Shown here piece after piece: positions 54,091 through 64,000 of a DNA stretch of 64,000 bases. Below the pieces are notes generated by a model, which did no database searches, was not told the origin of the DNA, and worked only from the letters and a program-made list of their open reading frames with translations. Positions within the stretch are counted from its first letter, which is position 1, and every line of letters starts with the position of its first letter. The DNA is from Zopfochytrium polystomum (Eukaryota > Chytridiomycota > Chytridiomycetes > Chytridiales > Chytridiaceae): contig JAIVFJ010000010.1 of NCBI GenBank assembly GCA_025765615.1, positions 248,001 to 312,000 on the forward strand. Reading direction: 5' to 3'. The position numbers and the translations under genes were made by a program.

Positions 54091-57000
54091 TCAAACATCA
54101 ACAGTATCATCCGACGATCCCTCATCTGCCATTGGATCCCGCCTGACCTGCATGGGCGGCTGTGCAACTGGAACGGTGCCGTTGAATACACCATAGGCTG
54201 CCCAAATAGCGCAGCAAAAATCGACTCCAACTCTTTCAAGATCTGCTATCTGGAACTGAAGACCCTGTTGGAGATACGTTAAGGTGCATGACTGGATTGA
54301 TCATCGTCCCACTTTTTTTTCGCCGAAGTCTGCTCCGCAGTACGAGCTTTCCAAGGTATAGCTCCCAACAACACCCATTTCTCGCCATAGGACCACTCGT
54401 GCAGTTGCCTCTTTCGACTTCTCGACTGTGTACTTGCAAGAGTTGCTGTCGAAAACGGGGCTCGTTGTGGCCATAAGTGAGGCGAAAATCTGGTAACGAT
54501 GAAAACTAGAAGATTACTGATGTGCGTTTCTCACTCTTTCAAGGCCATCGTTCGGTCCCTGCCCGTTTTCGCATCCGAAGAGGAATACATTCTTCCTTTT
54601 TGAATGGCCGTGGAAATCGCAGGCTATCTAGGCGGTTTGTTTAAGTGAGCTGTAAACCTCCATTCTTCGCAGCTACCAGTGGACGATGACCTTTCTCCAC
54701 AATGTACTTCCAAAGCATTTTTGTCCAAAATATACTCGGTGACTTTGTTCGGCATGGTGACTTCCAGTGCCTATTCAAATCAGTTCCAGCTAGACCACAT
54801 CGATGGCTTGGGAACAAATGCGTCAATAAAGCCGTCCGGAGTTGTCCAATATTCGCGAACCTTCCATTGATAACGCCGTCAGGATTTAGCATTGGCACGA
54901 CCTTGAAAACAAATCGACGGCGCAATTCTACCGCCACGCAATCGCTCCCCACCAGAAATTGAATTGCGCCTAATAGCGAGAATGAGACCAGTCAATACGG
55001 ATTACGTCCTACCTTGCATTATGTAGCTTGAGTTGCTCTCTCCTGGATGCACCTGGCGCAATATGGCATTGATTATAGGACATCAGCATACGAGGAAAGT
55101 GAATACCCGGGAGGTGAGAAAGATATAAGTCCTTTCACTGATTGGGAACTGTTTGATAGACTCTTTCGACAATGTCAATCCTCAGGCTACAATTTCATCT
55201 GGCAAACATACCTTTGTCCCAAGCTGTTATAGTCAGCAACTCTACGTCATTTCCACCCTCTGATTTGCACAAAGTCTGTCTGCGGCATCTTTCGTCGAAA
55301 GCTACACAGTTTTGTGAATCGCTACTTGTAACGGACTCGGAGTAATCGGCTCCTCCTTGCTGCTGGATGCAATCAAGAAATCGACATAGATCTGAGTAAG
55401 TGTATGGGTAGTGATATGCGACGAATAAAGTGTCTCCACGGCTTCCAGTCAAGCAGAAAGACAATGTTGAGTAGGTGCTAGTGAAGTGGGGCGGTGTACG
55501 AGGCACTTTCAGCAAGGAAGCCGGCGATGCTTCGCGCTTCCAGTCTGGCACTCTCCGGTAGTGATTTCTGGTAGACTGTCAGTGCCGCTACTGGAGAATG
55601 TGGGGGGCAACCGGAAATAGAGCACCTGGCGAAACAAACTGAATCCCCAAGACGTCTCCAAATGCCGTCCACGGACGACAACACCACTGGCTGCATTCCT
55701 TTTGAAATCTTGATGAGATTCAGCTTGTGAAAAGAGTTGTGTACCTTCACCGAATTGACTTGTTCCTTTGGTCATGTTTATTATATTAAATTTGTACCTC
55801 TCTGTGTCCATATTGCCTACAGAAAAGAAGAACCACTGAAATGTTGTGTTTGTTAGCCCAGGTTTCCGTGACGACTAGTTTAAACCTGATTGTGCCTCCC
55901 AGGAGCCGCCCCAATATCTGATTGCAAAATCAGATCATACTCGTGATCGCCAACTTGAATTGCAAGCTGCAAATTTCCGCTTTCAAACCGCGATTCGAAT
56001 ATTAAGATACTAAAAACGTATTCAGGATGCAAACGCTCCGCATTCGAACAAGCAGTGCTACCTTGGATTCTGTTGCACAGCGTTTGACCTAACGGTCTCA
56101 TCCATTGCGTCATATACTAGAAAGCTAGTGTAAGCGCTGGGTCGAAGTATTCGAGCAGTCTGCTCGAAAATATTTTTTCGCAGCGCCGCAGTCGACTTTC
56201 TGAGCTGCGGCTCGGGCTCTCGCCTATTTGGCCCCAGCCAAGGGAATTCATCCGACACTTCTCTTTTTCCGTGGGATTCTCTCCGATTCAGCGCAATACC
56301 TTGCGTTGAGTTTTCATGCAAGCTTATGGACGGCAGGTAGGCCTCGGGTGGACGAGCGAGTAGACAAGGAGCTCCTGAAATTGATAGTGAGGTGGGAGGG
56401 AAGGCCTTGGGGCTGTTCCGCGAAAGGCTTGATGACAGCTGGGAAAGGGGTGTTGGAGGCGGAGGTTCTGAATCGAGTTCCGGACAAAACTGCTCCAAAT
56501 CTTGGCTGGATGGTTGTGTATCCTCCAACTTAATTCCTGCTGAGCTCGGAGTCCGTACAATTCCAGCTGTTCGGCCTCGTTTCGGATTCTTCGAGTGCAC
56601 TAACATTGAGGCGGCAATGCTGACTGGAACAGAGTCACCGGAGTCGCTGGAAGAAAGGAGTAGCTGTGGAGAGTCGAAACAACCAACATCAGACGCTCCG
56701 CCGGCCATGGAAAACACTCGCGGCTTGATTCGCTCAACAAATGGTAAGTCGACCTCCGAAACCGCTGCGCGCAAGAGGATTATGAGAGCAGAAGCAATCC
56801 CACTCTGGCTTCCAGATGATAAAATACTCTCGTTATCTGTCAAGTATTTAGTTGGAAAACCTCCGAAGGCATCTTACGTTCTATTAGATTCTCCAATGCG
56901 TTTGTCAGGATTTCTGGTCCTTCAGCTTGAGCGAATGCCTGTTTGCCCACATCTAGCACTGTTAAACCGCGTTATAGAACAATCAGTACGAACCATGATC

Positions 57001-58682
57001 GATCAATGCTCGCAGCAACTTAAGCGTAAGTTTCTGAATGACCTCGTTGCCGAAAGAACCAGAAAAGGTGTCAAGGAAAAATTTGACGCCAAGATTTCGC
57101 AAAGCGATTTCTGCGGTTGGTTCTTCAAATGCGATTGAGCGAAACGACAGCAACAAGTGACTTCGCTACGAACCATGTCTACAGCATAACGTCAGGAGGT
57201 CTAAACCGGCCTCGAACGGCGCCAACTCCTTGGTTGAGCTCAGGGAAAACGAGCGAAGAACAACCCCCATTTGAGTAACGATTCCATTTCGGGATAAAAT
57301 GGTGACATTACTGTCTGAGGTTTGTTAGGCAGTTAAACACTTGAGATATCCCGACCATTTTTAGCAGCAAGTTGTCTTGCGCATTGTATTGCTGGAAGTA
57401 TCAAAGCGGGATCTTTTCGCTCAATCCAACGCCTCATAGTGTCAAGAAATGGTTCAATAAATCCGTTGACTCGAGCTATTATAGGAAATTTAGGGTCTCC
57501 ACGGATGTTTAGTGTCGATCCAGCACATACTCAGTAACTTACCATATTTTGCAACTCTAAGCAAAATTTGCAAGGTGTTTGAGAGCGCCTCATCGAAACG
57601 AGATGGACCTCCAAGCGGATTGGTTGGGATGGGCAGCCCTAGATTTATTCAGTATTAAACGATTTTGTACCGCCTACCTTGAGATACCAGCCCAATAAAG
57701 CTTCGAACTAAACTGAGTGCTCCATTTTTCCTCGCCATTAAAGTTGTTTGCATAACACCACCATCGTGGGTATTGATGACTCGGAGAAGGATGTTTGTTG
57801 TGATTACCGAGATGTCAAGATCCGTCACCAACTGCCAAAGGAGGAAGGTGATCAGTCTACTTCTCAAATGAAAGTCATTCGTTACCCGCAGGCACTTCAA
57901 TAATATCGCAACCCCACAAAGGGGAGATGTCTTGGAAAACAAACAATTGAAGGTGGAGGACTCCGCGGCCGTCATTCCGTCTTTGTCCAGCAATCTCTTC
58001 AGTTCCAAGCATAGCTTTCCCACCTTCCGCCGAAGCTCCTTTTCGCATGCAATTGTTTCCACATTTCGACCGCTATTCGTAGATTGTAAGGATATGTCGG
58101 ATGTGTAACGGGGAAGGGTTGGTTGTACAACACTTTGTCTGCGCGATGCAGGCGCCGAGTAAGTCGTAGTAGGATTGGAGGATTCGGGTGGAACTGTATC
58201 CTCCGCTGCTCTGGCAACCGCCAACGCAGGATCTGCGAGGACAATCGCAAGCTGCTCGAGGACGCGCGAGGCTGTGCGGTTATTGAGTGCAAGTGGCATA
58301 GATGAACCTGGATCTTTCGATTTTCCGGAGCTTTTAGGGGCAAAAAGCATATTACTCCTTCTGTGAACCTTCGGCGCGTCAATTACATCTTCGGAAGAAC
58401 CCCGCCGCTGCCAAGGAGCGTAGGCACCGATGGCATCTTTTCAAGCTTCGCGGGTCTGGAGATGATGCTCTTGTCCGATTGCGAAGGGGATGTCTTTCCA
58501 ACACCACTACTTTTGTTTCCGTCGGGTTTTGGGCGCCTCAGTTTGGCTCCTTCCGACCCCGTTACCTCCGCATTGCTGGTGCTGCCGCCACCACTGCCGA
58601 CTCCCGACTTCCTTGTCTTTTTCTTGGTCTTGCCTGCGTCATGTAGCCGTCGTGCTGACTTCATTTCCGTCTCCTTTTTCAT
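54091..58682 (-). CDS. Cytosolic carboxypeptidase, CCP1/AGTPBP1-like (M14B)
   Basis: A metallocarboxypeptidase that trims glutamates from tubulin tails and other proteins, important for cilia and flagella. The start at 58682 gives a basic N-terminus, spliced to KSKDPGSSMPLALNNRTASR. ARM-like helical exons follow (CGVAILLKCLRVTNDFHLRS; ALSNTLQILLRVAKY; FPIIARVNGFIEPFLDTMRR). A Ser/Pro-rich linker lies at 56843-56130. The CCP N-domain is YVFSILIFESRFESGNLQLA, then FVAYHYPYTYSDLCRFLDCI. The catalytic domain has VHPGESNSSYIMQG (zinc HxxE), VVPMLNPDGVINGSHRCGLA, GTDLNRHWKSP, PLIACDFHGHSKRKNVFLFG (third zinc ligand) and ESSYCGADFGE (catalytic Glu). The stop is at 54091. All active-site residues are present. 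Confidence 0.9.
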
Positions 58683-58817
58683 TTCCTCTCGTCTCGTTAA
58701 TGTTGCCGGGTGAGGTGGCCTGGAAGTGTGACCTCACGTGACTGATCTGGTCTCTTCCATCAAGACAAATTTTCTGAGACAATTCCGATGAACACGAATT
58801 CGTATTTGGGAAAGAAA

Positions 58818-58854
<37 letters not shown>

Positions 58855-58899
58855 TGAGCGAACAGTGCGAGAGAAGGACATCTCCAAAAGTCTGCGAAT
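58683..58899. promoter_or_regulatory. Divergent promoter region with a long A run
   Basis: Some 215 bp between the divergent CCP1-like and PH-CLU genes. A run of more than 30 A residues lies at about 58809-58851. Such tracts often exclude nucleosomes in fungal promoters; that role is inferred. The run length may be unreliable. Confidence 0.5.
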
Positions 58900-61800
58900 A
58901 TGCTCTCGCCATTCAGGCAGAATGAGAGAAGCTCTCGATCGACAGCGCCAGCTCGTCTTTCCGGCTCGGCGGAATCACATTTAGCTCTTGACCCAGAGGC
59001 GTCGAGGTCGGCAAAGGTGCTCAAGCAAGGATGGATGCTCAAGAAAGCCGGATCGGGGATCATTGCTCAATGGCGGCTTAAATTTTTCGTTCTTACGATG
59101 TTCGCAGCTGCGTCCGAGATACCTCTGCCCAGCGCAGTACTTCAGATCTTCGACCAATGTGACCAATCATGGCCCCCGAAGCACGAAATCCTACTATCCG
59201 AATGCCAAATCGAGTCCATTCAAGACGCCAGCGTTTCCGTTGCCGGCCTAGGAAAAAAGCCTATTAACCCATTCATCGTCATTTCGAAACATCGAAAGGT
59301 GCTTTGATAATTATGGCAGTTTCGTTTTATGCAGCTAACACGGAGCAGTTTTACTTTGCTACACAAACCAAAGGCGACAGCGAGGAATGGCTCTCAGCTT
59401 TGTCTCCGCTTGCTCAGCGATGCAAAATCAACAGGATCGCCACTGGGCTTAACTTGAGGCGCCAGACTCAAAAGACAAATTATCTTCCGGGCAATTCCCC
59501 AGTAATGAGCGGATTCAGAATCGACCGAACACGGTCGCGGCGACACAAAGACGACGACGCTAGAAGCGTTGCTTCATTCGATGATGCTGCATCGGTTTTG
59601 TCGAGTTTAGCACCGTCTATAACGGAAGCTGAAGATATTCACAGCCTTTCCGCGGTCGAAACTCTGGTACAACAGATAGTTGCGAAATACTTTCGTAATC
59701 CTCCTTCATTCGCAGTCATTCTGTTCTGAACCGGTTCTGACGCACCATGAGTTGAATAATATGGGAACAGGCTACAGCAGTGGGCAAAGGTGAGCGAACA
59801 ATTATGAAATGGTGAAGGTACTAATCTTTGTGGTACCAGGGAGGATATAAGTCGACGACGGAAGGGTTCGCGTTTCCAATTTCGCCGTTTGTTCCTAAAC
59901 TTCACCTTAAATTAGCACCAGCACAATTGGAGTCTGCTTTCATAAAAGATGATATCACCGGTAACGGCTTCATGTTGGCATATCCATCGTAACATGTTTT
60001 CAGAGAGGTGGAACGAAAAATATCAAATGCTGGCAAACTTGTGTCGAGGGCAAATCGAAGAAGAGATGCTACGAACTGGTAGAGCTTAAGCGCATGAGAA
60101 CCATTTGGCTCACATTGTGTAGACGTTGAAATTGTTGGCTTAATTGGCCTCTTTGAGGAGGCAGCAACAGCTCACGCGATGAAAATGGTTGACGAATACC
60201 ACATTCGAGGAGGAACAGTTACTCAAGGAACTGTTGCCATCGACGGAATAATTCTGCACTTTGCTTGCAATTATGACAGTAAGTTCGCGCAACTAAAAGA
60301 ATGAATCGTTTTGAGGTCATACTAAACTCTTGTAGTCGCAACCCCAGAGGAGGCCGTGATTGCTTCTGCCCGGTCCGCTAGTGAATTGAGATCGATTGAT
60401 GCGTTCAACCAAAAAAACAGCGCGTTCCAGACTGCTTTGATGGTGTTGATAGACTATAAAGGCTTCAGAATTGTGGCATATGCTGATATGGGAATAGATG
60501 TCAAGGTAGGGAGAAGTACACCAAACCGCTATGACGAGCAAATTCGCAGACCACACCAGTTTGGGACCTCCAAATCAAACCTATTCAAGTTGAAGATCGC
60601 ATCACGGAAGCGCTGGGCCAAGTGGGAAGAGGATTGAACTTGAAGCAGCACGGAGTTCAAATAGGAGACGACCGGCGTGTTACAACACCATTAAGTTGGA
60701 CCATAGAGGTGGGATGCGCAGGTGGATGACAGTCTTACCCATTTTCGTATAGATTCATCACGACAAGGAGTGCGGGCACGACTATGCCGTCAGCTTGTTC
60801 GAAACGTTCCCCATGGACTTCCACATACCACACCAGCCTACTCCATCATCGAGCCCAACCCGCTCAAATACGAACTCCCCCTCTCGAACGAACACCTTGA
60901 ATACAAGTATTGGCGCAGCCGCTGGAAAACTCGGGCGCACTTCTGTGCCCTCCTACTCGAGCGCACTTGTGGACGCAACATTGACGGCCCCACATCCTTC
61001 CCGTCGGTTGCGACCAGAGTTTCTCGCTGCATACAGTGCCCCGATTTGCGCAGATGCCTTCACGCCAGCTTCTGGATGCGGCCACAAAGAGCGTGAGATG
61101 AACGATGCTGAGGCTGCGAGAGCTTCGCGATTCTTGCGGGAGAACTGGGTGCCCGCGTTCGTCAGAAAACTCGACGAGCTGGAAATTCGGCCCGTCGATT
61201 CCCGTGAGCTCGCAAGAGAAATGCATGAGAAGGGTTGTAAATATGCGATATCTTGGTAATGGAGTACGAGAGCTTGCGGAGAGATCTCACAGCGATTATT
61301 CAATCAGGTCTCATTGCGAGCTTGTCGACAATCCCTTACACCAAAGACCTATGCTGTATTGAAATGGTCGCTCGAGCCTCAAAGCGCATTTTCAACGGGC
61401 GTATGCGCAGCCTCATTATTCATTTTCGGTCTGTTGGAGCCACGCAAGTCGAGGAGGAGACAAGATCCTGGACTGCCAACACTTTTTGCCTCTTCTTAGG
61501 AGCAAGTGAAAAATCGGAGAAGGTCAGAAAGAGAAAATTTGGCGAAGCTAACAGCGCCCAAAGTTTTTCGAAGAGCGTTTGAAGCGTGAGATCCATGAAA
61601 AATTTGGATATTCGATGCAATACCAACAGTACCAAAGCCTCCATCGGCCGGCCCTATTCATGGCTTTGCAGTATCAGGTGGGGAAGATGAAGAGGCCACA
61701 GCCTTTCTTACCCATGGAAACAGTGCGGTGTGGTCTTTGAAGATACCACGGATTACGACTTCCGCACGGCAAACCCCTGCCCGCGCGGAAAACTGGTGGG

Positions 61801-63487
61801 ATTCACAACACGTCGAAAGCACCCCTCCGGCCTTCCCCGAATGTCGGTGTCTTCCCCGCATTCGAAATCAAAAGGCAGCGGGTCTTCCGCTGCAGCTTCC
61901 GATGCAACTCTTCCACCTCCTGTACCTGAAGACGAGCGCCTCGCCTATCACCTTGCAAGGCACTTCAGGACTTTAGGACCAAAATCGAAACTCGCCCGTT
62001 CGGACGTATCGGCACTTCGGCTGACAGAAGTGGCTGCTCACTACAATGCCACAGGCCGGCACGAAGAAGCAAAAAAGTATGCGACTGCTGCGGTATCGGC
62101 AGCACTCCAGAATTCTTGTGTGGCTGGACTTGCCCGCGCTCAACTTATTGAAGCCATTGGGGCTCTACAAGTCGGCCCAGGATCAGGCGGCCCGGACCCG
62201 GCCATCCTTTCAGCTTACAGAGCAGGTGTTGCCCTTGTCCAGTGGCATTGTGGTCTGTCACATCCCATTGGAATGGCCCTCCATGACCGCATGTGCACTA
62301 TTTATATTAAGGCGAGGAAGTACGAACAGGCTCTCGAATTTCACAATATCAGCTTAAGTTTGGCCATGAATGCGCTGGGAAAGAACCACATTGTTACGGC
62401 CGGTTACCGTACAAAGGTAATTGAAACGGAAATTCGGAACATAGGATTCAGATCAGTTGCTTACACATTGTTCAATCTTTTGGGTGAAAAGGCCGGCATA
62501 CTCCAATCACAACTTCGACAGACCGACGAAGCCATACACAGTCTGAACGAAGCCCTTCACATTTACACGACATTATCAGCAACGTCAACTCTTCTGGCAG
62601 AAGTTCATGCCCACCTTGCCGACGCGTACGACGCCCGAGGAGACCCAGACGCCGCTATTAATCACGCCCAACGGTCTCGTCGCCTGAGAGAGAAGGCGTT
62701 GGGTCAGATGGACCCGCGGAGTGTCGCGAGCTGTCTCCAGGTGGCGTCGTTGCTGATGAAACCGTTCGAAAATTACGCCGGCGTTCTCACCCCGCCGATA
62801 CGCTCGGCATATCGCGACACCATCACGTGCTACGAAAAAGCGTTTCGGTACATCAAGACACACCTTATGGCGCAGCATCAGGGCCAGCTTTGGGGAATGC
62901 ACGTGTTGTCGTCTTCCGCATCAGTTTTGTCGTCATCGGGTGCAAGCACTGCTCCAAGCTCCGTCGTTCATGTTACGTCTGTCGCTGGCTCAGCTCTTTC
63001 TGGAAGCGTTCGGCGCACAGGCTCCACAATGTCAGTACCTGTTGGCGATGGGTGGCCGTCTTTCACCCCTGCGCGAGCACTACCCGTTGCGGGACCTGCG
63101 ATTTCCCCACCTTTCGCGCCAATGCCGCCGTTGCCCAAATCGATTCTGCACAAACTGACGCGGAGGATAATAACCCTCAAATTGGCTTTGTTGGAGACCC
63201 CACGACACCGAGAGCTAATTAGGACCCTTCGGGCAGCTCTGCAGAAGGGTGAGGGTGATGGTGAAACGGTCGATGCCGCTGGAATTGTTGCTGGTTCAAC
63301 GCTTTCTGTGGGCCAGCGTGAACGTGGACTTTACCGCGAAGTTATTGTGAAGATGGCTGCAGTAAGCCCATCGATATATCTCGACGGTGTAATTGCTCGC
63401 ATCGACGATGAAGACGAGAGCGCAGTAGATGAACTGGCAATTGCTCTGGAATTATCGGAGAAAGACACTCTCAAATTGCCTTCTTGA
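58900..63487 (+). CDS. PH-CLU-TPR protein (clustered-mitochondria family)
   Basis: A CLU1/CLUH-family protein, linked to mitochondrial distribution and mRNA binding, here with an N-terminal PH domain. The PH part spans two exons (KVLKQGWMLKKAGSGIIAQW, LKFFVLTMF, TKGDSEEWLSALSPL). CLU exons then give KLAPAQLESAFIKDDIT, WNEKYQMLANLCRGQIEEEM, GGTVTQGTVAIDGIILHFAC, LMVLIDYKGFRIVAYADMGI and HHDKECGHDYAVSLFETFPM. RRLRPEFLAAYSAP, VNMRYLG, CCIEMVARASKRIFNGRMR and YSMQYQQYQSLHRPALFMAL are strong CLU signatures. The 585-aa last exon holds TPR repeats (ARKYEQALEFHNISLSLAMN, VHAHLADAYDARGDPDAAIN). A one-base frame break lies at about 61233. Some early junctions (59700-59900) are not resolved, so two adjacent genes remain possible. 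Confidence 0.75.
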
Positions 63488-63627
63488 AACCGGCACGTGT
63501 TATGGTGTGCGAAGATACAAATACAAAACCTTCAACACAGATGAAAGAAAGGAGAAAAGAAAATGAAGTCGAAACTCTTTTAACCAACCACGATCGGTGA
63601 ACGGGAAGATTTTTACAAGAGCCATTC
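63488..63627. other. Convergent 3' intergenic region
   Basis: 140 bp between the stops of the CLU gene and the UGP gene, which read toward each other. Their 3' ends probably overlap. Confidence 0.5.
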
Positions 63628-64000
63628 TCAGTGGTCCAAAATGCGTAAGTTTCCTGAAACAACCTTGTCATGGAGAATGGACCCCGACGGAATGTCGATC
63701 CTAGCACCGTGGTTCGCGACGATTATAACCGTGCCACGGAAGACTACTCCAGAACCGAACGTAACATCACCTGTCACCGTAAGGTGATCCAGCTCGAGAA
63801 TGTGCGGAGTGTCCTTGAAACGAGCCAAGAAATCCTTCACCTGTTGACCAGAAAGTTGTCAGAGGCCGTTCTGGGTGATCCAACCCTTCTTGCACACCTT
63901 TTTGAAGTCGTCGCCTAACTTGACAAGCGGGACAGTGGAAAACATCCTCTTCGGGTTCATAGTGAGTTGCCCATGATTGAGAGAGTACAGGTCGGAGGTG
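63628..64000 (-). CDS. UGP1: UTP-glucose-1-phosphate uridylyltransferase, C-terminal part
   Basis: Makes UDP-glucose for glycogen, trehalose and cell-wall glucans. Only the last two exons are in the window. The exon from 64000 to 63898 reads [20 protein letters not shown] and [13 protein letters not shown]. An intron at 63897-63841 follows. The last exon, 63840-63628, reads [60 protein letters not shown] and DH. This is the C-terminal left-handed beta-helix involved in oligomerisation, with the family's typical end. The catalytic domain lies beyond the right edge. Confidence 0.95.

Noticed and set aside
56392..57138. Plus-strand 248-aa open frame
   Set aside because: It lies opposite the CCP1-like exons and linker on the minus strand. 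Its sequence shows no domain, while the minus strand gives clear ARM and CCP features.

Overview
The window looks like nuclear DNA of a fungus, probably an early-diverging zoosporic (chytrid-like) lineage. Host genes carry many short introns of about 43-84 bp with GT...AG ends. The gene set includes a cytosolic carboxypeptidase of the tubulin-deglutamylase type, a CLU protein, an ARMT1-type phosphatase, a Thg1 guanylyltransferase and a GPI-anchored LPMO-like protein. The lineage is inferred, not shown by a marker gene.

Host genes in order (strand): acyl-CoA carboxylase carboxyltransferase (1-2055, -, runs off the left edge); F-box/LRR protein (13958-15903, +); long-chain acyl-CoA synthetase (16467-18966, +); nucleostemin-family protein with degenerate G motifs (19192-21198, +); LPMO-like secreted protein (26640-27568, +); unrecognised tail-anchored-like protein (27840-29531, -); ARMT1-like DUF89 phosphatase (30038-31550, +); CENP-X (41403-41676, -) divergent from Thg1 (41815-42695, +); a small hypothetical (42722-43347, -); CCP1-like carboxypeptidase (54091-58682, -); PH-CLU-TPR protein (58900-63487, +); UDP-glucose pyrophosphorylase C-terminus (63628-64000, -, runs off the right edge).

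Between these islands lie nested transposable elements. At 3.2-12.8 kb a minus-strand Ty1/copia element is split by a solo LTR (itself split by a LINE) and by an internally deleted LTR element. At 21.7-25.7 kb there are LTR and LINE pieces and a solo LTR with target duplications. At 32.5-40.3 kb there are LTRs, a terminal-inverted-repeat-like element, LINEs and an inverted 1,467-bp copy of the 11.4-12.8 kb block, which includes a Tc1/mariner remnant. At 44.3-52.4 kb a copia gag remnant is followed by a nearly complete Tad1-like LINE (ORF1 end, endonuclease, reverse transcriptase, RNase H).

The most striking non-coding signal is an LTR family (9321-9673 and three other copies) whose U3 holds long, almost perfect arrays of nGAAn/nTTCn pentamers, the heat-shock-factor site, upstream of a TATA box. 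This suggests a stress-inducible retroelement like plant ONSEN. Other notable points are the PH-CLU fusion, the pseudo-GTPase nucleostemin relative and the equal-length inverted transposon block.
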